From assembly GCA_903875225.1 (NCBI GenBank), contig CAIQVJ010000128.1, positions 21,724 to 85,723 of the forward strand: a stretch of DNA of 64,000 nucleotides, in the 5' to 3' direction. Numbering within the stretch: the first letter of the stretch is position 1; each line of letters starts with the position of its first letter. Of this stretch, positions 16,843 through 25,122 are shown piece by piece. The DNA is from an uncultured Pseudomonadota bacterium (GTDB lineage: Bacteria > Myxococcota_A > UBA796 > SXON01). A program made the position numbers and the translations under genes. The notes under the pieces are model-generated. The model was not told where the DNA came from and made no database searches. It worked only from the letters and a program-made list of their open reading frames with translations.

Positions 16843-19800
16843 ATGTTCCTCGCCCTCGTGCTCCCGAGCTTCGCCTTCCGCGCCCCCGTCACCCCGGGGC
16901 TGGCCGAGCCCGCCACCAGCATGGCGCCCGACGACGCACACCTGAGCTTCAACGCCGGGAGTGAGCTGCACCTGGGCGCGTCCCCCCGTGCGGCGGGGTT
17001 CCAGGAGCGGTGGGGCCGGGCCTGGGTGCGGTGGGACGAACGCAACGGCACGCCCCGCTTCCTGGGGCTCCCGGCCGTGCCCGAACCCCAGGCCGACGCG
17101 CTCACCAGCGACATCGCCCGGCTCTCGGGCATCGACCCCACGGAGCTTCGCGTCGTGGAGACCCGGAAGCACGCCATCCCCGGTGGTTTCCGGACGACGA
17201 TCCGGTACGAGCGGCACCACCGCGGGGTGCTCGTGGAGCACGACCAGGTGCTGCTGCTGGTGACGAACGGGAAGATCGGCGCCGCCTGGGCGCGGTTGAC
17301 GCCCTTCGCGGGGATGGCCGATGCGCTGCCGGGCGAACGCATCGTGCCCCTGCCCAGCGGCCACGCGGTGCTGGCGTTCCGGGTCCTGATGTCCGACGAG
17401 GTGCGGTACGTCGATCGGCTCGGGGCCACGGTCTGGTCCTACGACCCGCGCAGGTTCTCCGCCTTGTCGGTCGAGTACGAACCCACGACGGTCGGAGATG
17501 CGCTGATGACCGGGCCCGCCCGCCTGGTCACGATGACCGACTCGAGCGGCGCGACCGCGCTCACCGCCACGGATGGCTCACACGCGCTGTCCGGCACCCT
17601 GGACGCCTGGCTCGACGGCACCTCCCTCGCGGTGCTGGACAACGGCGCGGCCCTGCACGTTGCGGGCGAGGACTCGTTCACTGTCACCCAATCAGACGTG
17701 ACCCCCTCCGCGGCCGACGTGCTCCACCACTTCTACGTCGTGCAGGACTGGCTCCGCGAGCGATGGCCCACCCACGCCTGGCTCGACGACCGCGTTCCGG
17801 CCACGGTTCGCGTGCCCGGGGTCTGCAACGCCTACTACAGCTCAGGCACCATCAACTTCTACGCCGAGGGAGGCCCCTGCGTGGACCTCGGGCGGATCGC
17901 AGACGTCGTGTACCACGAGACCGGGCACGGAATCCACGAGTACATCCTCGCGGGAGGGACGTTCGCCGGCGACGTCTCCGAGGGCTCCGCGGACTACATC
18001 GCAGCGACGATCCTCGACTCTCCGTACATCGGCAACGGGGCGATGGGGGCCGGCACGTGGTTCCGCGAGCTGGAGACCGACCACTACTACCCGACGGACG
18101 TTACCGGCGAGGTGCACAACGACGGGCTGATCTGGGCGAGCTTCCTGTGGAACCTCCGCGGACAGTGGCGAGCCACCTACGGGGACGAGGTGGGCATCCC
18201 CATGGTGGACGAGCTGTTCCTCGGGGCGCTGGAGCAGGGCCCGACGCTCACCGACCTGCACGAGGCCGTGATCGCGGCCGACGACGACGACGGCGACTTC
18301 ACGAACGGCACGCCACACGCCTGCGAGCTGGAGACCCTGCTCGCCCACCACGGCCTCGGGCCCGGCCCCATCGGCGAGATCGGGTTCGACCACACCCCGC
18401 TCGGCCCCCAGGCGAGCGCGACCGTCGAATACCCCCTGGCCTTCGACCTCTACGCGATGACCCCCGACTGCGCCGGGCTCGACGAGGACAGCGTGGCCCT
18501 GTGGTACACCGCCGACGACTCGCTCCCCGTGCCGGGCACCCGGCTCCCGCTGCCGCCACCCGACACGGCCGACACCGGGTTGGACACCGCGGTCGACTCG
18601 GCCGACACCGGCGGCCCGCCTGCCCCCGAGATCGCAGGGTACGACGGGTGGAGCAGGCTGCCCCTCGCACACACCGGCTCCAGCTACACCGGCGCGCTCC
18701 CCCGCCAACCTGCCACCTCGCACGTCCGCTACTTCATGGAGGCCTCCTCCGACGACGGCACCGAGCGGATGCAGACGCACGGCGGAGACCCCGACGCGGT
18801 CTACGCCTTCTGGGTGGGGGACCGCCACGCGGTGTGGTGCGAGGGCTTCGAGTCGGGGTTCGGCGGCTTCGTCCACGGCGCCGGACGCCCCGACGCACCG
18901 GACACCTCCGGGGCCTTCACGGACCAGTGGCAGACCGGCGCGCCGACGTCGGGAGACTGGGACCCGGAGAGCGCGGTCGAGGGGGCGTCGATCGCCGCGA
19001 CTGCGCTGAACGGAAACTACCTTCCCAACAACGCGATGTTCCTGTCCAGCCCCACGCTGGACCTCTCCACCGCCGGGCCGATGCTGCTGTTCCACCAGTC
19101 CCGCTGGCTCACGGTCGAGGACGGACTGTACGACCACGCGCAGCTGAGCGTGGGCCCGCGGGTGTTGTACGGCAACGACAGGACGCCCGGCGGTTCCCAG
19201 GCCACGCTCGACGTGAGCTGGGTCGACCAGGACATCGACCTGCGGTCCGGGCTGGCCACCCCGGACGGCCCCGGCGATCTCGGGGCGCTCCGCTTCGATT
19301 GGACGCTCACCTCCGACCAGGGCCTGGAGTACGGGGGCTGGGCGCTGGACGACGTCTGCGTGTACGACCTCGACGACGTGCCCGGGCACTACCGATCGAA
19401 GGACCTGGCGGCGACGGACGACGCACCGGTGATCACCGTCCGTTGGGAGAATCCATGGATCGCACCGCTCGGGCACACGCGGCTCGTCCGCAAGCGCGCC
19501 GGCTACCCAACGGATGCCGACGACGGGGAGACGCTCCTCGACGACGACGCACCGGTGATCGGAGCGGCGGAGGTGTACACAGACACCGCGGTGGCCCCCG
19601 GGGAGACATGGTACTACGCGCTCTTTGCTGCACCCCCAGGCGGTGCGTGGTTGGGAGGCGTGCTCGCGGGCGAGAACGCAGACCAGGGGAGCACCCCTCC
19701 GCTGGACACGGGGGACGTGCCGATCGACACCGGGGATTCCGCGGTGCAGGACTCTGGAACCGGCGAGACCGGCACGACGCCGGACGAGAAGACCGGGGGC

Positions 19801-19890
19801 TGCGGGTGTGCGACGGCCCCGGACGCCGCAGGGAGCGTCGGGCTCATGGCCCTCGGACTGGCGCTGGCAGCGCGCCGGAGGTCCAGGTGA
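16843..19890 (+). CDS. Secreted gluzincin metalloprotease with MYXO-CTERM-like anchor
   Basis: The 1015-residue protein starts with a short uncharged signal (MFLALVLPSFAF). Residues about 70-160 look like an FTP/PepSY propeptide of thermolysin/fungalysin-type enzymes. The zinc site is HETGHGIHE (H358, E359, H362) with E380 in SEGSADYIAA. A DTADTGLDTAVDSADTGG linker near residue 570, a jelly-roll-like domain (about 660-850) and a fibronectin-like region follow. The tail has DTGD repeats, GGCGCATAPDAAG, a hydrophobic helix and RRRSR, a MYXO-CTERM-like sorting signal that suggests surface anchoring. It is a probable exoprotease. The likely start is at 16843; no strong ribosome-binding site is evident. 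Confidence 0.85.
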   Translation: MFLALVLPSFAFRAPVTPGLAEPATSMAPDDAHLSFNAGSELHLGASPRAAGFQERWGRAWVRWDERNGTPRFLGLPAVPEPQADALTSDIARLSGIDPTELRVVETRKHAIPGGFRTTIRYERHHRGVLVEHDQVLLLVTNGKIGAAWARLTPFAGMADALPGERIVPLPSGHAVLAFRVLMSDEVRYVDRLGATVWSYDPRRFSALSVEYEPTTVGDALMTGPARLVTMTDSSGATALTATDGSHALSGTLDAWLDGTSLAVLDNGAALHVAGEDSFTVTQSDVTPSAADVLHHFYVVQDWLRERWPTHAWLDDRVPATVRVPGVCNAYYSSGTINFYAEGGPCVDLGRIADVVYHETGHGIHEYILAGGTFAGDVSEGSADYIAATILDSPYIGNGAMGAGTWFRELETDHYYPTDVTGEVHNDGLIWASFLWNLRGQWRATYGDEVGIPMVDELFLGALEQGPTLTDLHEAVIAADDDDGDFTNGTPHACELETLLAHHGLGPGPIGEIGFDHTPLGPQASATVEYPLAFDLYAMTPDCAGLDEDSVALWYTADDSLPVPGTRLPLPPPDTADTGLDTAVDSADTGGPPAPEIAGYDGWSRLPLAHTGSSYTGALPRQPATSHVRYFMEASSDDGTERMQTHGGDPDAVYAFWVGDRHAVWCEGFESGFGGFVHGAGRPDAPDTSGAFTDQWQTGAPTSGDWDPESAVEGASIAATALNGNYLPNNAMFLSSPTLDLSTAGPMLLFHQSRWLTVEDGLYDHAQLSVGPRVLYGNDRTPGGSQATLDVSWVDQDIDLRSGLATPDGPGDLGALRFDWTLTSDQGLEYGGWALDDVCVYDLDDVPGHYRSKDLAATDDAPVITVRWENPWIAPLGHTRLVRKRAGYPTDADDGETLLDDDAPVIGAAEVYTDTAVAPGETWYYALFAAPPGGAWLGGVLAGENADQGSTPPLDTGDVPIDTGDSAVQDSGTGETGTTPDEKTGGCGCATAPDAAGSVGLMALGLALAARRRSR

Positions 19891-19909
19891 TCCGACCCGG
19901 GCGCAACCC

Positions 19910-20779
19910 ATGAGCGGCCACCTGCTGCAGTACCTCTGCCCTCCCGCTCCCGAGCCGACCCGGGATCCGGGATCGGGCCCCCGGCGCCTCACGTTCCTGG
20001 GTACGGCGGGGTTCGTGGTGGAGATACCCGGTCGAACCCTGGTGCTCGACCCCTACCTGAGCAGGCCGGGCCTCCTCGCCACCGCGTTCACCCGCCTCGC
20101 GAGCAACGAGGCCCTGCTCTCCGAGGTCATCCCCGTCGCCGACGACGTGCTCTGCGGTCACAGTCACCATGACCACGCGTTGGATGCCCCCGCGCTGTGT
20201 CGGCTCACGGGCGCGCGGCTGATCGGTTCGCGGGCCACGCTCAACCTCGGGCGCGCGGCCGGCCTGCCGGAGTCGCAGCTGGTGCTTGCTGATGGCCCGG
20301 TCCCGTGCGGGCCATGCACGGCGACGCCGATCCGCTCGCTGCACGGCAAGGCGGTGCTCGGCCGCGTGCCGCTGCCGGGCGACATCCCGGTGCCGCCACC
20401 CTGGCCCCCGCGGGTGTGGGAGCTCCGCCACGGGGACGTCTACCTGTGGCACCTCGACCTCGCGGGGGTCTCCGTGCTGCACGTGGACTCCGCGGACTTC
20501 CACGCCGACGACCTGCGCGCCTTCGTGGGCGATCGCCCGGTGGACGTGCTCTGCCTCTGCGCCGTCGGCCGGGAATACCGGCGAGACTACACCCGCGAGA
20601 TCGTAGGCATCGCGCGGCCCAGGGTCGTCGTCCCCTGCCACTGGGACGACTTCACGTTGCCGTGGGGCACGCCAGCCCGCCAGCTCCCCGGAGTGGATGT
20701 CGCGAGCTTTCAGAGCGAGATCCGCGCGGCCGGCAGCGAGCCGGTCGTGCTGGGGTTGGGGCAGAGTTGGAGGTTCTAG
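19910..20779 (+). CDS. MBL-fold metallo-hydrolase (UlaG-like)
   Basis: Start taken at the ATG at 19910, just after the protease gene; the frame is open further upstream but overlaps that gene. The 289-residue protein has the beta-lactamase-fold motifs GTAGFVVEI and LVLDPYLS, and the metal signature GHSHHDHALDA (HxHxDH) near residue 84. Later ligands are in HVDSADFHADD and the C-terminal VVPCHWDDF. It resembles UlaG/L-ascorbate-6-phosphate lactonase-like hydrolases in general architecture. No signal peptide is present. The substrate is unknown. Confidence 0.8.
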   Translation: MSGHLLQYLCPPAPEPTRDPGSGPRRLTFLGTAGFVVEIPGRTLVLDPYLSRPGLLATAFTRLASNEALLSEVIPVADDVLCGHSHHDHALDAPALCRLTGARLIGSRATLNLGRAAGLPESQLVLADGPVPCGPCTATPIRSLHGKAVLGRVPLPGDIPVPPPWPPRVWELRHGDVYLWHLDLAGVSVLHVDSADFHADDLRAFVGDRPVDVLCLCAVGREYRRDYTREIVGIARPRVVVPCHWDDFTLPWGTPARQLPGVDVASFQSEIRAAGSEPVVLGLGQSWRF

Positions 20780-20794
20780 CGCCTCACCCGCTCC

Positions 20795-23700
20795 ATGAGG
20801 CCGGATTGCAGTCCCAGGCTCGTTAAAGGGCAGGGACCCGGAGCCGCACTGTTCGACGTCCTCGACTTCCGCACCCCGCTCGAGGCGTCGCCCGACCTGT
20901 ACGTGGTCGTCTCCCCCGATCTCGTCATCCTCGCCGTGAGCGATGCCTACGTGCGGGCGAGCATGCGATCGCGCGACGATCTCGTCGGACACGGGATCCT
21001 CGACGTGTTTCCGGACAAGCCCGGCCCTCCGCAGGCGCACGCCCTCCGCACCTCCCTGCAGCGGGTGCTGGAGTCCCGGACCGCAGACGCGATGCCCGCC
21101 GAGCGGCGCCAGGTGCCCCGGAGCGACGGCACGGGGCTGGTGGAGCGCATCTGGCGCCCCGTGAACGCCCCCGTGTTCGGGCCGGACGGAGCGCTGTTCT
21201 GCATCATCCAGCGCGTGGAGGACATCACCCCGCTGATCCGGGCGGAAGAAGCCGCGAACCGGATGGAGCGCGAGATGGCGCACCGGTCCAGGGAGCTCGC
21301 GGAGGCCGAGGTGCAGCTCATCGAGGCGCAGGAGCGCATCGGACGCATGGAGTCGACCGAGCTTCGCCCGCCCATCGTGCTCGTGGTGGAGGACGACGCG
21401 TTCACTCGCGCGGTGATCACCGACTGCCTCGCGGGCCACTACCGCATCGCCGAGGCCGAGAGCGGGGAGGAGGGCATCGCCACTGCGCGGAGGCTGATCC
21501 CCGACCTGATCCTCGCCGATCTCGTGATGCCCGGCATGGGTGGACGGGAGATGATCGCCGAACTGCGCAGCATACCGGCGCTGAACGAGACCCCGGTGAT
21601 GGTGCTGAGCGCCACGACCGACGAGGCTAAACGTGCGGACCTGCTCCGGAATGGCGCCCAGGACTTTCTCGTCAAGCCGTTCTCGCCGGGCGAGCTCCAG
21701 GCTCGCGCGGCGAACCTGATCGCAGCAAAACGCCAGCGGGAGGCCACCACCCGCCAGGCCACCACCGCCGTCGAGCATGTGGAACGGCAGCTTGCCGACT
21801 CGACCGAACTGTTCGAGTCCCTGGCCCGCCTGGCTCCGGTGGGCATCTACCGCACAGACCCGGACGGCCGGATGGCCTACGTGAACCAGCGCTGGTGCGA
21901 CCTGACCGGCCTGACCGCGAGCCAGGCCATCGACGGGGACTGGACGCTGGCCGTCCACCCCGACGATCGGGCGCAGATGATCCGCGGGCTCCAGACGAAC
22001 GTCGGAACCCAGCCGACGCGGGTCGAGGGTCGACTGCTCTGGCCAGACGGCACGGTGGCCTGGGTGGAAGCGCAGCTTGCCGTCCTCCACGGCGTGGATG
22101 GCACCTTCCTGGGGCACGTGGGCACCCTGTTCGACCTCACCGCCCGCCGACAGACCGAAGAGGCCCTGCGCACGCTGTCTGCCAGCGCCCGCGGTGCCCG
22201 GGACGACCAGTTCTTCGAGCTCATCGCTCGCCGGATCGCGGAGCTGGCCGGCATGGAGATCGGCTTTGTCGGCCGGGTACATGGAGAGCCCCCTTCCCGC
22301 ATCCGAACCCTGGCCGTGTGGTCGAACGGCGCGATGGCCCCGAACGTGGACTTTCCCATCGCGGACACGCCCTTCGCCCCGATCGTCGGCAAGGAGCTGT
22401 GCGTGTTTCCGCGCGAGGTGCAGGCGGGTTTCCCCCGGGATCCGATGCTCGCCGAGCTGGGCGTCGCAGCGGTCGCGGCGATCCCGCTGTTCGACGGCGC
22501 GGGGAGGACCCTGGGCCTGCTGGGACTGATGGGCACACGGCCCCTCACGAACGCGGACACGGTCGTCGGTCTGTTGGAGCTTTTTGCCGTCCGCACCGCG
22601 ACGGAGGTCGAACGTCAGCTCAGCGGGCGCCGCTTTGCCGACCTGTTCGAGCTCGCTCCCGACGCGCTCGTGATGGCCACGCAGGCGGGCATCATCACGC
22701 TCGTGAACCGCCAGGCCGAGCAGATGTTCGGGTACAGCCGGCGCGACCTGGTCGGCTGCTCGATCGACCTGCTCATGCCCGAGGTGATCGCGGCGGGGCA
22801 CCTCAAAGAGGGCCTCGCACGCCCAAAACCAAGGGCCACCGGTCGAAACAGCCTGCACGGCCGCAGGCGGGACGGCAGCCTCTTCCCCGTGGAGCTCACC
22901 ATGAGCCCCATGGACTCGGACGATGGGCGAGTGGTGGCCGCCGCCGTGCGAGACATGACCGAGCGCCAGCAGGCGCTGCTCGAGCTGCAACGGGCCTCGG
23001 ACGGCCTCAAGGTGGCCAACCTCGCGATCGAACTGGAGCGATCGCTGCTCTCCCGGCGAGTCACCGAGCGCACGGCCGACCTGGAGGCAAGCAACCGGCA
23101 GCTGCAACAGGCAAAATCGGAAGCCGAGCAGGCAAACCGGGCGAAGTCCGCCTTCCTCGCGGCGATGAGCCACGAGATCCGCACACCGATGAACGGCATC
23201 GTGGGGATGGCCGAGGTCCTGAGCCAGAGCCGGTTGCCGCGGAGCGAGGTCGACGCCGTCCGCACCATCCAGGACTCGGCGCTCTCCCTCCTCGGCATCA
23301 TCGACGACATCCTGGACTTCTCGAAGATCGAGGCCGGCCGCGTGGAGTTGGAGCACGTCCCCGTCTCCGTGGAGGCGCTCGTCGAGTCCGTGTGTACTGC
23401 GCTCGCGCCAGCGGCTGCCGGCAACTCCGTCGACGTGACGGCGTTCGTCGACCCCGCGGTGCCGGACCCCCTGATCACCGACCCCACCCGCCTGCGACAG
23501 GTCCTCTACAACCTGCTCGGCAACGCGATCAAGTTCAGCGCTGGGACCTCGTCCAACCGCGGCCGGGTCGCCGTCCGGGTGCAGATCATCGGATCCCACC
23601 CGTCGCCGGACGAGTCGCCCGATTCGAGCCAGGTCAGCCTGCTGGTCACCGTGGCCGACAACGGGATCGGCATCGGCCAGGCGGCGCTCCCCACGCTGTT

Positions 23701-25084
23701 CACGCCCTTCACCCAGGCCGAGGCATCCACCACCCGCCGCTACGGGGGCACCGGCCTCGGCCTCGCCATCTGCAAGCGGCTCGTCGATCTCACCGGGGGC
23801 GACATCTCGGTTAGCAGCACACAGAGCCTGGGCTCCACCTTCATGGTGCGATGGCCCGTGGGCCTGCAGGTGCCCCATGCCGAACGCACCCGGCATCTGG
23901 AAGGTGTGGACTGCGTGATCATCCCGGGTTCGCGATTTCCTGCCGAAGACCTGCGTGACTGGGTCACGGACGCCGGGGCGCGGGGCCACCTGGCTCGCGA
24001 CATCACGGCGGCGCGATCCCTCATCGAGGGGCGCGCCACGGCCGTGGTCATCGAGGAGGCTGCCGAGCGGTCTCCCTTCGGCGACGACGTGGGTTCACTG
24101 GCGTTGCGGCGGGTGTGGATCACGCGCGGCCGTCGGGCGCGCGGTCGGCTCGAGCTCCCCGGGATGGTCACGGTAGACGGCGACACGCTCCGCCGGGCCG
24201 CCTTCGTCCAGGCGGTCGCGGTGGCCGCGGGGCGCGCGGCGCCGGAGCGCACTCCCCCGATCGCGGATGACCTGCTCCCCGACGGCGAAACGAGACCCCC
24301 GACCGTCGCCGAGGCCCGCGCGGCCGGACAGCTCATCCTGGTCGCAGAGGACGACCCGGTGAACCAGAAGGTGATCCTGCGCCAACTGGGGCTGCTCGGC
24401 TACGCCGCCGAGATCGCGACGAACGGCGTGGAGGCCCTGCGCCTCTGGCGCAGCCAGAGCTTCGCGCTCCTGCTCACCGACCTGCACATGCCGCAGATGG
24501 ACGGCTACACGCTGGCCCAGGCCATCCGGCGCGAGGAGGCAGAGACCGCGCGGGGCACACGCACGCCCATCCTCGCGCTCACGGCCAACGCCATGCCCGG
24601 CGAAGCCAACCGGGTGCGGGCGCTGGGGATGGACGAGTATCTCACCAAGCCGCTGCTCCTCAAGCTGCTGCGCGCCGCCCTGCAACGCTGGCTTCCCGGT
24701 GCGTCCGGCCACTCGGCCGCTTCCGACGAGGGGCTGGCGACGACCGGCACGCTGCTCGATCTGAAGGTGCTCCGGGGCCTCGTGGGAGACGATCCCCAGA
24801 CCATCCAGGAGCTGCTCTCCGACTTCCTGGCATCCGCCCGACGCGCGCGCGCCGACCTCACCCGGGCGTGGGCTGCGGGCGATGCCCACCGGGTGGCGGA
24901 GCTCGCCCACAAGCTCAAGTCGTCCGCACGGGCGGTGGGCGCCTTCGCCCTGGCGGAGCGGTGCCTCGACCTCGAGACCGCCGCCGGTGGAGCCGAGCCA
25001 CAGCTCATCTCGTCACGCCTCGACCTGCTCGTGGCCACCCTCGCGACGGTCGAGGGCGCTGTGCGGACCGAGTTGGCCGGGTAG
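20795..25084 (+). CDS. Hybrid sensor histidine kinase (PAS-REC-PAS-GAF-PAS-HisKA-HATPase-REC-Hpt)
   Basis: This 1429-residue phosphorelay protein has no transmembrane segment. Domain order is PAS-like (about 22-140), coiled coil (140-190), receiver 1 (193-310, phospho-acceptor D242), PAS (345-460), GAF (465-610), PAS (615-730) and coiled coil. HisKA carries the autophosphorylated H793 in MSHEIRTP. HATPase_c (890-1025) has DNGIGI and GGTGLGL. Receiver 2 (1178-1300) has acceptor D1229 and LTKPL, and the Hpt domain has H1372 in AHKLKSS. All relay residues are present, so an H-D-H relay can run within one chain. It has no adjacent output regulator; the neighbours are an MBL hydrolase gene and a convergent Ser/Thr kinase gene. 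Confidence 0.92.
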   Translation: MRPDCSPRLVKGQGPGAALFDVLDFRTPLEASPDLYVVVSPDLVILAVSDAYVRASMRSRDDLVGHGILDVFPDKPGPPQAHALRTSLQRVLESRTADAMPAERRQVPRSDGTGLVERIWRPVNAPVFGPDGALFCIIQRVEDITPLIRAEEAANRMEREMAHRSRELAEAEVQLIEAQERIGRMESTELRPPIVLVVEDDAFTRAVITDCLAGHYRIAEAESGEEGIATARRLIPDLILADLVMPGMGGREMIAELRSIPALNETPVMVLSATTDEAKRADLLRNGAQDFLVKPFSPGELQARAANLIAAKRQREATTRQATTAVEHVERQLADSTELFESLARLAPVGIYRTDPDGRMAYVNQRWCDLTGLTASQAIDGDWTLAVHPDDRAQMIRGLQTNVGTQPTRVEGRLLWPDGTVAWVEAQLAVLHGVDGTFLGHVGTLFDLTARRQTEEALRTLSASARGARDDQFFELIARRIAELAGMEIGFVGRVHGEPPSRIRTLAVWSNGAMAPNVDFPIADTPFAPIVGKELCVFPREVQAGFPRDPMLAELGVAAVAAIPLFDGAGRTLGLLGLMGTRPLTNADTVVGLLELFAVRTATEVERQLSGRRFADLFELAPDALVMATQAGIITLVNRQAEQMFGYSRRDLVGCSIDLLMPEVIAAGHLKEGLARPKPRATGRNSLHGRRRDGSLFPVELTMSPMDSDDGRVVAAAVRDMTERQQALLELQRASDGLKVANLAIELERSLLSRRVTERTADLEASNRQLQQAKSEAEQANRAKSAFLAAMSHEIRTPMNGIVGMAEVLSQSRLPRSEVDAVRTIQDSALSLLGIIDDILDFSKIEAGRVELEHVPVSVEALVESVCTALAPAAAGNSVDVTAFVDPAVPDPLITDPTRLRQVLYNLLGNAIKFSAGTSSNRGRVAVRVQIIGSHPSPDESPDSSQVSLLVTVADNGIGIGQAALPTLFTPFTQAEASTTRRYGGTGLGLAICKRLVDLTGGDISVSSTQSLGSTFMVRWPVGLQVPHAERTRHLEGVDCVIIPGSRFPAEDLRDWVTDAGARGHLARDITAARSLIEGRATAVVIEEAAERSPFGDDVGSLALRRVWITRGRRARGRLELPGMVTVDGDTLRRAAFVQAVAVAAGRAAPERTPPIADDLLPDGETRPPTVAEARAAGQLILVAEDDPVNQKVILRQLGLLGYAAEIATNGVEALRLWRSQSFALLLTDLHMPQMDGYTLAQAIRREEAETARGTRTPILALTANAMPGEANRVRALGMDEYLTKPLLLKLLRAALQRWLPGASGHSAASDEGLATTGTLLDLKVLRGLVGDDPQTIQELLSDFLASARRARADLTRAWAAGDAHRVAELAHKLKSSARAVGAFALAERCLDLETAAGGAEPQLISSRLDLLVATLATVEGAVRTELAG

Positions 25085-25122
25085 CCGATCGCTCACGGGC
25101 CCCGGCGCTCACTCCACGCGGG

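Noticed and set aside
19844..23989. Minus-strand open frame of 1381 codons
   Set aside because: Antisense to the MBL hydrolase and the hybrid kinase, both of which show intact catalytic motifs. The composition is that of a shadow frame.
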